The position numbers and the translations under genes are program-made. The notes below the pieces were generated by a model. The model had not been told where the DNA came from, searched no databases, and worked only from the letters and a program-made list of their open reading frames with translations. This document shows, piece by piece, positions 49,203 to 57,794 of a stretch of DNA of 64,000 bases (position 1 is the first letter of the stretch; the number at the start of each line of letters is the position of its first letter). Source of the stretch: Flavobacteriaceae bacterium (lineage in GTDB: Bacteria; Bacteroidota; Bacteroidia; Flavobacteriales; Flavobacteriaceae). The stretch covers positions 21,093-85,092 of the forward strand of contig CANLLR010000008.1 of assembly GCA_947491985.1 (NCBI GenBank), read 5' to 3'.

Positions 49203-49949
49203 ATGAAAATATTAGTTTGCATCAGCCACGTGCCTGATACTACTTCAAAAATCAACTTTATCAATGGCGATGCTGAATTTGACTCCAACGGTGTTCAGTA
49301 TGTTATTAATCCGAATGATGAATTTGGTTTAACGCGCGCTATTTGGTTTCAAGAACAACAAAGTGCCAACGTAACGGTTGTCAATGTTGGTGGTCCAGAT
49401 ACCGAACCTACTTTAAGAAAAGCGTTAGCTATTGGTGCGAACGAAGCAATTCGTGTAAATGCACCAGCGACTGACGGATTTTTTGTTGCTAAACAATTGG
49501 CCGAAGTAGTAAAAAACGGCGGTTATGATTTGGTTATTTGTGGAAAAGAATCGTTGGATTACAATGGCGGAATGGTTCCGGGAATGTTAGCCGGTTTGTT
49601 AAATTACAATTTTGTAAACTCGTGTACTGAACTAACTACAGAAGGAACTTCAGCAAAAGTTTCTCGTGAAATTGATGGTGGAAAAGAGATTATTTCGGCT
49701 TCATTACCTTTAGTAATCGGTGGTCAAAAAGGTTTGGTAGAAGAAAAAGATTTACGCATACCCAACATGCGAGGTATCATGACAGCCAGAACCAAAGTGT
49801 TAACCGTAGTGGAACCAATTGCTGCTTCAGTAGAAACAAAAGCGGTAAAATTTGAAAAACCAGCTCCTAAATCGGCAGTGAAATTGTTTGCTGCAGATGA
49901 TATCGACGGATTGATAAACGCATTACACAACGAAGCAAAAGTCATTTAA
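49203..49949 (+). CDS. etfB: Electron transfer flavoprotein subunit beta
   Basis: MKILVCISHVPDTTSKINF, AIRVNAPATDGFFVAKQLAEVVKNGGYDLVICGKESLDYNGGMVPGMLA. Confidence 0.95.
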   Translation: MKILVCISHVPDTTSKINFINGDAEFDSNGVQYVINPNDEFGLTRAIWFQEQQSANVTVVNVGGPDTEPTLRKALAIGANEAIRVNAPATDGFFVAKQLAEVVKNGGYDLVICGKESLDYNGGMVPGMLAGLLNYNFVNSCTELTTEGTSAKVSREIDGGKEIISASLPLVIGGQKGLVEEKDLRIPNMRGIMTARTKVLTVVEPIAASVETKAVKFEKPAPKSAVKLFAADDIDGLINALHNEAKVI

Positions 49950-49966
49950 ATTTACACAGAATTGCG

Positions 49967-50029
49967 TTAGGGATTAAGGCAAGCGCCTTGCGCAGCCGAA
50001 AGCCCGACCCGCCGCGGCGGGAAACGCCC
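49967..50029. repeat. GC-rich palindromic element between etfB and etfA
   Basis: GCGTTAGGGATT-AAGGCaagcGCCTT-GCGCAGCCGAAAGCCCGA-CCCGCCgcGGCGGG-AAACGCCC; two perfect hairpins in an AT-rich genome. Confidence 0.8.
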
Positions 50030-50030
50030 A

Positions 50031-50058
50031 AAACTCATAATTCATAACTCATAACTAA
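50031..50058. repeat. Heptameric array immediately upstream of etfA
   Basis: aaactca/taattca/taactca/taactaa, 6 bp before the ATG at 50065. Confidence 0.85.
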
Positions 50059-50064
50059 ATTATC

Positions 50065-51033
50065 ATGTCATTATTAATATACGCAGAATCAGCCGACGGA
50101 AAATTCAAGAAAGTAGCTTTTGAATTGGCTTCGTATGCCAAAAAAGTTGCCGATGCTTTAGGAACAACTGTTACCGCAGTTACCGTAAATACAGATAACA
50201 CTGCCGAATTAGGCAATTATGGTGTTACTAAAGTTTTAAAAGTAGCAAATGATAAATTGGCCAACTTTAATGCAAAAGCATATGCTGATGTGATCAAACA
50301 AGCGGCTCAAAAAGAAGCAAGCAAAGTAATCGTATTGTCGTCCACTACCGACAGTTTGTACCTTGCGCCTTTTGTAGCCGTCGGATTGGAAGCTGGATTT
50401 GCTTCTAACGTGGTAGGATTACCCATTTCAACTTCCCCTTTTCAAGTAAAAAGAACCGCTTTTTCAAACAAAGCCTTTAACATTACTGAAATTTCAACAG
50501 TTATAAAAGTGTTGGCTATCGGGAAAAACTCATTTGGATTAGTTGAAAGTTCAACTTCATTAACTGAAGAAACTTTTGCTCCCACTTTAAACGAGGCTGA
50601 TTTTTCAGTAAAAGTAGAATCGGTAGAAAAAGCATCCGGAAAAGTAACGATTGCTGATGCCGATGTGGTGGTTTCTGGTGGACGTGGATTAAAAGGTCCA
50701 GAAAACTGGGGGATGTTAGAAGATTTAGCCACAGTTCTTGGAGCAGCAACTGCGTGTTCAAAGCCAGTTTCTGATTTAGGATGGCGCCCTCACAGTGAGC
50801 ACGTTGGGCAAACTGGAAAACCTGTAGCAACTAATTTGTATGTTGCTGTCGGAATTTCGGGTGCTATTCAACACATTGCAGGAATCAATTCTTCTAAAGT
50901 CAAAGTGGTCATTAATAGCGATGCGGAAGCACCATTTTTTAAAGTAGCCGATTACGGAATCGTAGGAGATGCCTTTGATATTGTGCCGCGATTGACTGAA
51001 AAATTAAAGGAATTTAAAGCGCAAAACAGCTAA
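50065..51033 (+). CDS. etfA: Electron transfer flavoprotein subunit alpha
   Basis: VSGGRGLKGPENWGMLEDLA, WRPHSEHVGQTGKPVATNLYVAVGISGAIQHIAGI. Confidence 0.96.
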   Translation: MSLLIYAESADGKFKKVAFELASYAKKVADALGTTVTAVTVNTDNTAELGNYGVTKVLKVANDKLANFNAKAYADVIKQAAQKEASKVIVLSSTTDSLYLAPFVAVGLEAGFASNVVGLPISTSPFQVKRTAFSNKAFNITEISTVIKVLAIGKNSFGLVESSTSLTEETFAPTLNEADFSVKVESVEKASGKVTIADADVVVSGGRGLKGPENWGMLEDLATVLGAATACSKPVSDLGWRPHSEHVGQTGKPVATNLYVAVGISGAIQHIAGINSSKVKVVINSDAEAPFFKVADYGIVGDAFDIVPRLTEKLKEFKAQNS

Positions 51034-51058
51034 ATTCTGTTTTTACATTATAAATTAT

Positions 51059-51091
51059 AAAGCCATCTAAATTTTTTAGGTGGTTTTTTTT
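51059..51091 (+). terminator. etfA terminator
   Basis: AAGCCATCTAAA-tttt-TTTAGGTGGTTTTTTTT (G-U-containing stem plus T run). Confidence 0.75.
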
Positions 51092-51123
51092 ATTAAGATT
51101 TTTTGAAGTAAAAGTTTTTTGTT

Positions 51124-51172
51124 ACTTTGCACTCTGCACTTTGCAATCTAAAATCTGCAATCTAAAATTCAA
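51124..51172. repeat. Seven consecutive heptamers forming the leader of the bifunctional nuclease gene
   Basis: actttgc/actctgc/actttgc/aatctaa/aatctgc/aatctaa/aattcaa then c-ATG at 51174. Confidence 0.9.
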
Positions 51173-51173
51173 C

Positions 51174-51803
51174 ATGAGTTTAGTAAAACTAACAATAAAA
51201 GGCATTTCATACAGCCAAACCCAAAATGGGGCGTATGCGCTTATATTAAACGAAGTAGATGGCGAGCGAAAATTACCGATTGTAATCGGAGCTTTCGAAG
51301 CCCAATCGATTGCCATTGCTTTAGAAAAAGAAATTAAACCGCCTCGTCCGTTGACGCATGATTTATTCAAAAGTTTTGCCGACCGATTTGAAATTGTTGT
51401 AAAGCAAGTTATCATTCACAAACTAGTTGATGGCGTTTTTTATTCGAGTATCATTTGTGAAAGAGACAAGATAGAAGAAATTATCGACGCACGAACTTCT
51501 GATGCTATTGCGTTGGCCTTGCGTTTTCAAGCACCGATATTTACCTATAAAAATATATTAGACAAAGCAGGTATTTACCTCAATCCGAATACGCCAGAAA
51601 TTGAAGGACAAAATAACGACGATGACGATATACTTTCGGCACCCGAAACCTTCGGACTCGATGAAGAAGGCAATGAAGGAAAAGACAGCTATTCAAAATT
51701 GAGTTTGGTAGAATTACACGAACTTTTGGAAGGTGCGGTTCAAGATGAAGATTACGAAAAAGCAGCACGCATTAGAGATGAAATTTCGAAAAGAGAATCG
51801 TAG
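51174..51803 (+). CDS. Bifunctional nuclease (DUF151) family protein with UvrB/UvrC-like motif
   Basis: LPIVIGAFEAQSIAIALEKEIKPPRPLTHDLF, DARTSDAIALALRF; C-terminal LLEGAVQDEDYEKAARIRDEISKRE. Confidence 0.92.
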   Translation: MSLVKLTIKGISYSQTQNGAYALILNEVDGERKLPIVIGAFEAQSIAIALEKEIKPPRPLTHDLFKSFADRFEIVVKQVIIHKLVDGVFYSSIICERDKIEEIIDARTSDAIALALRFQAPIFTYKNILDKAGIYLNPNTPEIEGQNNDDDDILSAPETFGLDEEGNEGKDSYSKLSLVELHELLEGAVQDEDYEKAARIRDEISKRES

Positions 51804-51851
51804 CTATTTCTGATTGTAGCTATTAAATAGTACAAAAAAGTCTCTGAAATT

Positions 51852-51906
51852 TGCCACTGATTCACAGATTTTAATTTTTTTTATCCATGAATATGTGGCA
51901 AAAAAA
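51852..51906. repeat. Dispersed inverted repeat TTTGCCACTGATTCACAGAT ... ATCCATGAATATGTGGCAAA
   Basis: Imperfect inverted arms; shares GCCACTGATTCACAGA with the 9231-9300 element. Confidence 0.75.
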
Positions 51907-51967
51907 TAAAGTTAAGCGGAAGGCCTGCAGAGGCACTAGTTTTAAATTATATTCAAACTATTAAATT

Positions 51968-53254
51968 ATGAAAACAAAACAAACAGTATCGCTTTTCCTT
52001 TTTTTGTTTTCACTACTTGGTTTTTCACAAGAGTACTATTTGCATTGTGGAAAAATTTTAGATGTTAAATCAGGTAAAGATTTAGTCAACAAAACTATCG
52101 TTGTTTCTAAAACAAAAATCATCCGAATTGACGACGGATTTACCACGAAAGCAAATTCAAAAGACGTCGAAATTGATCTTAAAAACAAGTACGTACTTCC
52201 TGGACTTATCGACTTGCATGTGCATGTAGAAACCGTAAAAAGCAATCGCGCCTATATATCAAAATACATTGATAACGAAGCCGATGTTGCATTGGAATCG
52301 ATTCCGTATTTAAAAATAACTTTACTTGCTGGATTTACCACAGTTCGAGATTTGGGCGGAACTGGCGTTAACATTGCTTTACGAAATGCAATCAACAAAG
52401 GATTCATTGACGGTCCACGTATTTTTACCGCTGGAAAATCGATTGCTACAACAGGCGGACATGCAGATCCTACTAATGGAAGCAATCGAAAATTGGTTGG
52501 TGATCCGGGTCCGAAAGAAGGCGTAATCAATTCACCCGAAGAAGGTGTAAAAGCGGTACGTGATCGCTATAAAGAAGGCGCTGATGTCATCAAAATTACC
52601 TCAACAGGTGGCGTTTTAAGCGTGGCTAAAAGTGGTAAAAATCCGCAAATGACCATCGAAGAAATCAAAGCCATAACCTCCACAGCGAAAGACTACAACA
52701 TGTTAACCGCCGCTCACGCTCATGGAGATGAAGGCATGCAGCGCGCTATTTTAGGTGGCATCAAAACCATAGAACACGGTACGTTTATGAGTGACGAAAC
52801 CATGGAAATGATGAAAAAATACGATAGCTATTTAGTTCCAACCATCATTGCCGGAAAAGAAGTAGCTCATAATGCTGAAATTGAAGGTTTTTATCCAGAT
52901 ATTGTGGTTCCAAAAGCCCGTGAAGTGGGTCCGAAAATTCAATCGACTTTTGCCAAAGCGTATAAAAAAGGAGTAAAAATTGCGTTCGGAACTGACGCTG
53001 GTGTTTTTCCTCACGGACAAAATGCTAAAGAATTTGGATATATGACCGAAGTAGGCATGCCGGCCATTGAAGCCATCCAATCGGCAACGACCACCAATGC
53101 AATGCTTTTAGGAATGGAAAACGAAATTGGACAAATCAAACCTAATTTCATTGCTGATATTATTGCGGTAGATGAAAGTCCGCTAAGCAATATTAAAACT
53201 CTAGAAAAAACCGTTTTTGTGATGAAAGACGGAAAAATTTATAAAAACGAATAG
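51968..53254 (+). CDS. Secreted amidohydrolase family protein
   Basis: Signal peptide; VLPGLIDLHVHVE, TTVRDLGGTG, HAHGDEGMQRAILGGIKTIEHGT, FGTDAGVFPHG. Confidence 0.93.
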   Translation: MKTKQTVSLFLFLFSLLGFSQEYYLHCGKILDVKSGKDLVNKTIVVSKTKIIRIDDGFTTKANSKDVEIDLKNKYVLPGLIDLHVHVETVKSNRAYISKYIDNEADVALESIPYLKITLLAGFTTVRDLGGTGVNIALRNAINKGFIDGPRIFTAGKSIATTGGHADPTNGSNRKLVGDPGPKEGVINSPEEGVKAVRDRYKEGADVIKITSTGGVLSVAKSGKNPQMTIEEIKAITSTAKDYNMLTAAHAHGDEGMQRAILGGIKTIEHGTFMSDETMEMMKKYDSYLVPTIIAGKEVAHNAEIEGFYPDIVVPKAREVGPKIQSTFAKAYKKGVKIAFGTDAGVFPHGQNAKEFGYMTEVGMPAIEAIQSATTTNAMLLGMENEIGQIKPNFIADIIAVDESPLSNIKTLEKTVFVMKDGKIYKNE

Positions 53255-53263
53255 CTTGTTACA

Positions 53264-54088
53264 ATGAAACAATACCACGATTTAGTAAAGCACGTTTTAG
53301 ATAACGGTACACAAAAAGGTGACCGAACTGGTACCGGAACCAAAAGTGTTTTTGGCTACCAAATGCGTTTTGATTTGAATGACGGTTTTCCGATGGTTAC
53401 TACCAAAAAACTACATCTTAAATCGATTGTTTATGAATTGCTGTGGTTTTTAAAAGGCGACACCAATATCGCTTATTTAAAAGAAAATGGCGTGAGAATA
53501 TGGGACGAATGGGCGGATGAAAACGGCGATTTGGGTCCGGTATATGGTCACCAATGGCGCAACTGGAACAGCGAAGAAATCGATCAAATCACTGAATTAA
53601 TCGACACCTTGAAAAAAAATCCAAACAGCCGACGCATGTTAGTTTCGGCATGGAATCCTTCGGTTTTACCCGACACTTCAAAGTCGTTTGCTAAAAATGT
53701 AGCCAACGGAAAAGCAGCTTTGCCTCCGTGTCATGCTTTTTTTCAATTTTATGTTGCCGACGGAAAATTATCATGTCAATTGTACCAACGAAGTGCCGAT
53801 ATTTTTTTAGGTGTTCCTTTTAATATTGCTTCGTATGCTTTGTTCACTATTATGATTGCTCAAGTTTGCGATTTACAAGTAGGCGAATTCATTCACACTT
53901 TTGGCGATGCACACATTTATAACAATCATTTCGAACAAGTGGAATTGCAATTATCTCGCGAACCAAAACCATTGCCAAGAATGGTATTGAATCCGAATGT
54001 GAAAAACATTTTCGATTTTACGTTTGACGATTTTACGTTAGAAGATTACGATCCGCATCCACATATTAAAGGAGCTGTGGCTATTTAA
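53264..54088 (+). CDS. thyA: Thymidylate synthase
   Basis: [66 protein letters not shown]. Confidence 0.98.
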   Translation: MKQYHDLVKHVLDNGTQKGDRTGTGTKSVFGYQMRFDLNDGFPMVTTKKLHLKSIVYELLWFLKGDTNIAYLKENGVRIWDEWADENGDLGPVYGHQWRNWNSEEIDQITELIDTLKKNPNSRRMLVSAWNPSVLPDTSKSFAKNVANGKAALPPCHAFFQFYVADGKLSCQLYQRSADIFLGVPFNIASYALFTIMIAQVCDLQVGEFIHTFGDAHIYNNHFEQVELQLSREPKPLPRMVLNPNVKNIFDFTFDDFTLEDYDPHPHIKGAVAI

Positions 54089-54155
54089 TCTACTTGAAGT
54101 AAAAAAAATCCGTCCAGCCAAAGTCAAACAGATTTGTTACTAATAAGGATATAAA

Positions 54156-54452
54156 TTATACTTCCAAAACGCTATTTTCAGCATTTGCAAATTCGTTCCA
54201 ACGGTAACTGTCTGCTTCTGGGTCATTTAAAAAAGTTCCGTCAACTAGGTATTTGAATTCAAAAGAATTTTCTTTTGGCAAATCAAAAGTTGCTTTGAAT
54301 GTTCCGTTTTTTAATTTTGCTAATGCTCCTTCTGAAGGATTCCAATTATTAAAATCTCCAATTACAGCAGCAGTAGTTGCTTCTTTTGCCTCAATTGAAA
54401 AAGTAACTTTACACACTGGTTTTGTTTTTATAACTTGTTTCTTTATTGCCAT
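54156..54452 (-). CDS. Isoamylase early-set / glycogen-binding-like domain protein
   Basis: VTFSIEAKEATTAAVIGDFNNWNPSEGALAKLKNGTFKATFDLPKENSFEFKYLVDG. Confidence 0.85.
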   Translation of the reverse strand: MAIKKQVIKTKPVCKVTFSIEAKEATTAAVIGDFNNWNPSEGALAKLKNGTFKATFDLPKENSFEFKYLVDGTFLNDPEADSYRWNEFANAENSVLEV

Positions 54453-54691
54453 AACTAATTCATTTATAGATTAATGCCACAAAGTAACACAATAAAAAGT
54501 AACGATTTACATACTAGTGAAGAATTATTATTTTAATAAAAAGCGCATGCGAATTAAATGAGATTCGTATTTTTTAAGGAACTAATTTAGAAGATTAAAA
54601 TAAGAAAACGTTTTCTTGCTAAATTATTGCAAGTTTGATTTTTCACCTTTTAAAATAAAATTGTACCTTTAAAAGCTAAACTTTCAACGAT

Positions 54692-55022
54692 ATGATCACC
54701 GAACAACATGAATTATACGAATATGCTCGAGAAAGAATAGGTCAAAAAAAAACGACTCTTTTCTCATTTTATTACTTTTATCATAGGAAGTTTATTTTTG
54801 TTTGCAGCCAATATATGGATCAAAATTGGCGAACCAACACTATGGTACATTTGGGCAATAACAATTTGGCTTTTTATTTTTATTTTGCATTTTATTAAAG
54901 TAATAGTTACAGATCGTTTCATGAATAAAAACTGGGAACGCCTTCAAATAGATAAATTAATGGCAATCCAAGAGAAAAAAATAGCAGAATTAAAAAACGA
55001 TATAGAAAATAGCAACCTATGA
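54692..55022 (+). pseudogene. 2TM domain protein split by a frameshift at an A9 run
   Basis: Frame 1 YEYARERIGQKK continues in the next frame as RLFSHFITFIIGSLFLFAANIWIKIGEPTLWYIWAITIWLFIFILHFIKVIVTDRFM; one fewer A restores a single ORF. Confidence 0.75.
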
Positions 55023-55510
55023 TTATTCTTATTGCTGCCGCTTCAGAAAACAACGCCTTAGGTAAAAACAATGATTTAATTTGGCATTTACCCGATGACT
55101 TTAAACGTTTCAAAACACTAACTACTGCACATCATATTATTATGGGACGAAAAACTTTTGAGAGTTTTCCGAAACCTTTACCCAACCGAACGCACATAAT
55201 TATTACGCGACAAAAAAACTATCATCTAGAAGGCTGCCTAATTGCAGATAGTTTGGAAAAAGCACTAACAATGGCGCCGAAAAATGAAGATGTATACGTT
55301 ATTGGTGGTGGTGAAATATACAAACAAGCCATGGCAGTTGCAGATAAAATTGAACTTACCCGCGTACATCACCACTTTGATGCCGATACGTATTTTCCTG
55401 AAATTGATGAAAAAGAATGGCAATTAGTAGATGAAGAATACCATTCTAAAGACGAAAAACACGAATTTGATTTTACGTTTCAAACATTTATTAGAAACAC
55501 AACTACTTAA
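55019..55510 (+). CDS. folA: Dihydrofolate reductase
   Basis: MIILIAAASENNALGKNNDLIWHLPDDFKRFKTLTTAHHIIMGRKTFESFPKPLPNRTHIIITR. Confidence 0.97.
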   Translation: MIILIAAASENNALGKNNDLIWHLPDDFKRFKTLTTAHHIIMGRKTFESFPKPLPNRTHIIITRQKNYHLEGCLIADSLEKALTMAPKNEDVYVIGGGEIYKQAMAVADKIELTRVHHHFDADTYFPEIDEKEWQLVDEEYHSKDEKHEFDFTFQTFIRNTTT

Positions 55511-55581
55511 CTAGAAATTGTTATTCGTTTATGGATTTACAATTTTAATTATTAGTATTTTTGCACCTCAAAAAAAGCAGC

Positions 55582-56313
55582 ATGTCAAAATCGGTTATGC
55601 CTTACAAAGATTCTACTTTAGGTAAAAAAGAGCAAGTTACCCAAATGTTTGATGCCATTTCTGAAAATTATGACGGATTAAATCGTGTCATCTCGTTCGG
55701 AATTGATGTCAAATGGCGTAAAAAAGTATTGGATTTGGTAGCTCAAAAAAATCCATCTACAGTTCTTGATATTGCTACCGGAACTGGTGATTTGGCGATT
55801 TTAATGGCGCAAACTTCGGCAGATAAGATCATAGGATTGGATATTTCAGCAGGTATGCTCGAAGTTGGGCAAAAGAAAATCGAAGAAAAAAAACTATCGC
55901 ACAAAATAGAAATGGTTTTGGGCGACAGTGAAGCCATGCCTTATGCAGATGCGTATTTTGATGCCATCACCGTTTCATTCGGAATTCGGAATTTTGAGAC
56001 GCTTGAAAAAGGCTTGTCAGAAATTCTTCGCGTGCTAAAACCCAATGGCATTTTTGTTATTTTAGAAACTTCTGTTCCTGAAAAAGCTCCTTTCAAACAA
56101 GGTTATGCAGTTTACACCAAATACATTTTACCTTTGATTGGAAAATTATTTTCAAAAGACAATGTAGCCTATGGTTATCTCTCTGAATCTGCTTCAATTT
56201 TTCCTTATGGAGAAAAGTTAAACAATATTTTACGAAAAGTTGGGTTTATAGATGTGGTAGCAATGCCACAAACATTTGGCGTTGCCACAATTTATAAAGC
56301 ATCAAAAAAATAA
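55582..56313 (+). CDS. menG: Demethylmenaquinone methyltransferase (UbiE/MenG)
   Basis: VTQMFDAISENYDGLNRVISFGIDVKWRKKVLD, LDIATGTGDLAI, FGIRNFETLEKGLSEILRVLKPNG; TATTTTTG -7 element at 55556-55563. Confidence 0.96.
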   Translation: MSKSVMPYKDSTLGKKEQVTQMFDAISENYDGLNRVISFGIDVKWRKKVLDLVAQKNPSTVLDIATGTGDLAILMAQTSADKIIGLDISAGMLEVGQKKIEEKKLSHKIEMVLGDSEAMPYADAYFDAITVSFGIRNFETLEKGLSEILRVLKPNGIFVILETSVPEKAPFKQGYAVYTKYILPLIGKLFSKDNVAYGYLSESASIFPYGEKLNNILRKVGFIDVVAMPQTFGVATIYKASKK

Positions 56314-56326
56314 TATGTCTCAGTAA

Positions 56327-57037
56327 ATGATTATGAGAAAGACTTTTTTTATTTTACTACTTCTTTACACTTTTTCCCTTCATGCACAAACCAAAGGGAT
56401 GTTTAGTAAGTATCCCATAATAAATTTAGAAAATTTTGACAAGCAACGCGTGCATTGGGGTTACTTTTTAGGATTTAATGTTTTCGATTTCAAAATTGAT
56501 TATGAAGAAAATCCAGCTACCGACATCGCAGTTAAAAGTGTTACTGGTTTTAATGTGGGTTTAGTTGGAAATTTACGTTTACACGAATACATCGATTTGC
56601 GTTTTGAACCCGGATTATATTATACGCAACGAAATTTAACTTACACCGGTTTTACCCGACAAATTGACGCTGAAAGAGAAGTGAAATCAACTTACATTCA
56701 CTTTCCTTTATTAGTGAAATTTTCTTCTTTACGTTTTGGAAATGTTCGCCCTTATTTAGTTGGTGGTGGTTCTATGACACTTAATTTGTCTAGTAATTCC
56801 AAGTCACAAGATGATAATTTGGAACAACGTTTTAGAGTTAAACCGTGGACTCAAAACTACGAATTGGGATTTGGTGTTGATTTTTACTTAGAATATTTTA
56901 AATTTTCTCCTTCAATACGAGGAGTATTCAGTTTGAATGATGAGTTAATTCGAGATAACGATCCCAACAGTCCGTGGACAGGAAATATCAATTCGATGAA
57001 ATCGCGAGCTGTTTTTGTCAACTTTACATTTCATTAA
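56327..57037 (+). CDS. porT: Type IX secretion / gliding protein PorT (SprT) family
   Basis: Outer-membrane barrel following menG; VHWGYFLGFNVFDFKIDYEE, GLVGNLRLHEYIDLRFEPGLYYTQRNLTY. Confidence 0.82.
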   Translation: MIMRKTFFILLLLYTFSLHAQTKGMFSKYPIINLENFDKQRVHWGYFLGFNVFDFKIDYEENPATDIAVKSVTGFNVGLVGNLRLHEYIDLRFEPGLYYTQRNLTYTGFTRQIDAEREVKSTYIHFPLLVKFSSLRFGNVRPYLVGGGSMTLNLSSNSKSQDDNLEQRFRVKPWTQNYELGFGVDFYLEYFKFSPSIRGVFSLNDELIRDNDPNSPWTGNINSMKSRAVFVNFTFH

Positions 57038-57042
57038 AAAAA

Positions 57043-57771
57043 CTATTGTCCTCTTTTAAACTCACTTAAAAAAATAGCAGTTGCAGTTGCGACATTTAAA
57101 CTTTCTGTTTTTTGCAAAGTGCCAAAACGAGGAATCGCCAATCGATTCGTAACATGATGCGCTACTTCTTCTGAAATACCATTCGCTTCATTGCCAAAGA
57201 CCAAAATTCCCTCTAAAGGCAGTTGTTCTTTATACACATTTTTTCCATCCATAAAAGTCCCGTATACAGGCAATTTTGTTTGTTGTAAATATTGAGGCAA
57301 ATCCACATAAGTGATACTAACACGTGCAATCGAACCCATTGTAGCTTGAATCACTTTCGGATTGTACACATCGACAGTTTCGTTGGAACAAACCAATTGA
57401 TGAACACCAAACCAATCACATAATCGAATAATTGCCCCCAAATTACCAGGATCACGAATCGCATCTAAAGCTACAATTAGTGAATTTGACGCAAGTTGTT
57501 GCTCTGTTGGGATTTGAAACAACGCCAAACAATTATTGGCTGAAGCTAAACTGGTAATTTTTTTTAAATCGGCTTCAGAAACAAGTGTCTTTTTTGAGAT
57601 TTCAACGGCTTCAAATAATTCTGTTGTACAGTATAAATGTTCTAGCACAAAATTTGATAGTAAGAATTCTTGAATTACTTTTACACCTTCGGCGACAAAC
57701 AATTGATGGGTTTGTCTGTATTTCTTTTGCTGTAAACTTGTAATTAATTTTATTTGATTTTTACTAACCAT
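57043..57771 (-). CDS. TrmH/SpoU family RNA 2'-O-methyltransferase
   Basis: LVALDAIRDPGNLGAIIRLCDWFG, LVFGNEANGISEEV, IPRFGTLQKTESLNVATATAIFLSEF. Confidence 0.94.
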   Translation of the reverse strand: MVSKNQIKLITSLQQKKYRQTHQLFVAEGVKVIQEFLLSNFVLEHLYCTTELFEAVEISKKTLVSEADLKKITSLASANNCLALFQIPTEQQLASNSLIVALDAIRDPGNLGAIIRLCDWFGVHQLVCSNETVDVYNPKVIQATMGSIARVSITYVDLPQYLQQTKLPVYGTFMDGKNVYKEQLPLEGILVFGNEANGISEEVAHHVTNRLAIPRFGTLQKTESLNVATATAIFLSEFKRGQ

Positions 57772-57794
57772 AAAAAATGTATTTTTGAACTAAA

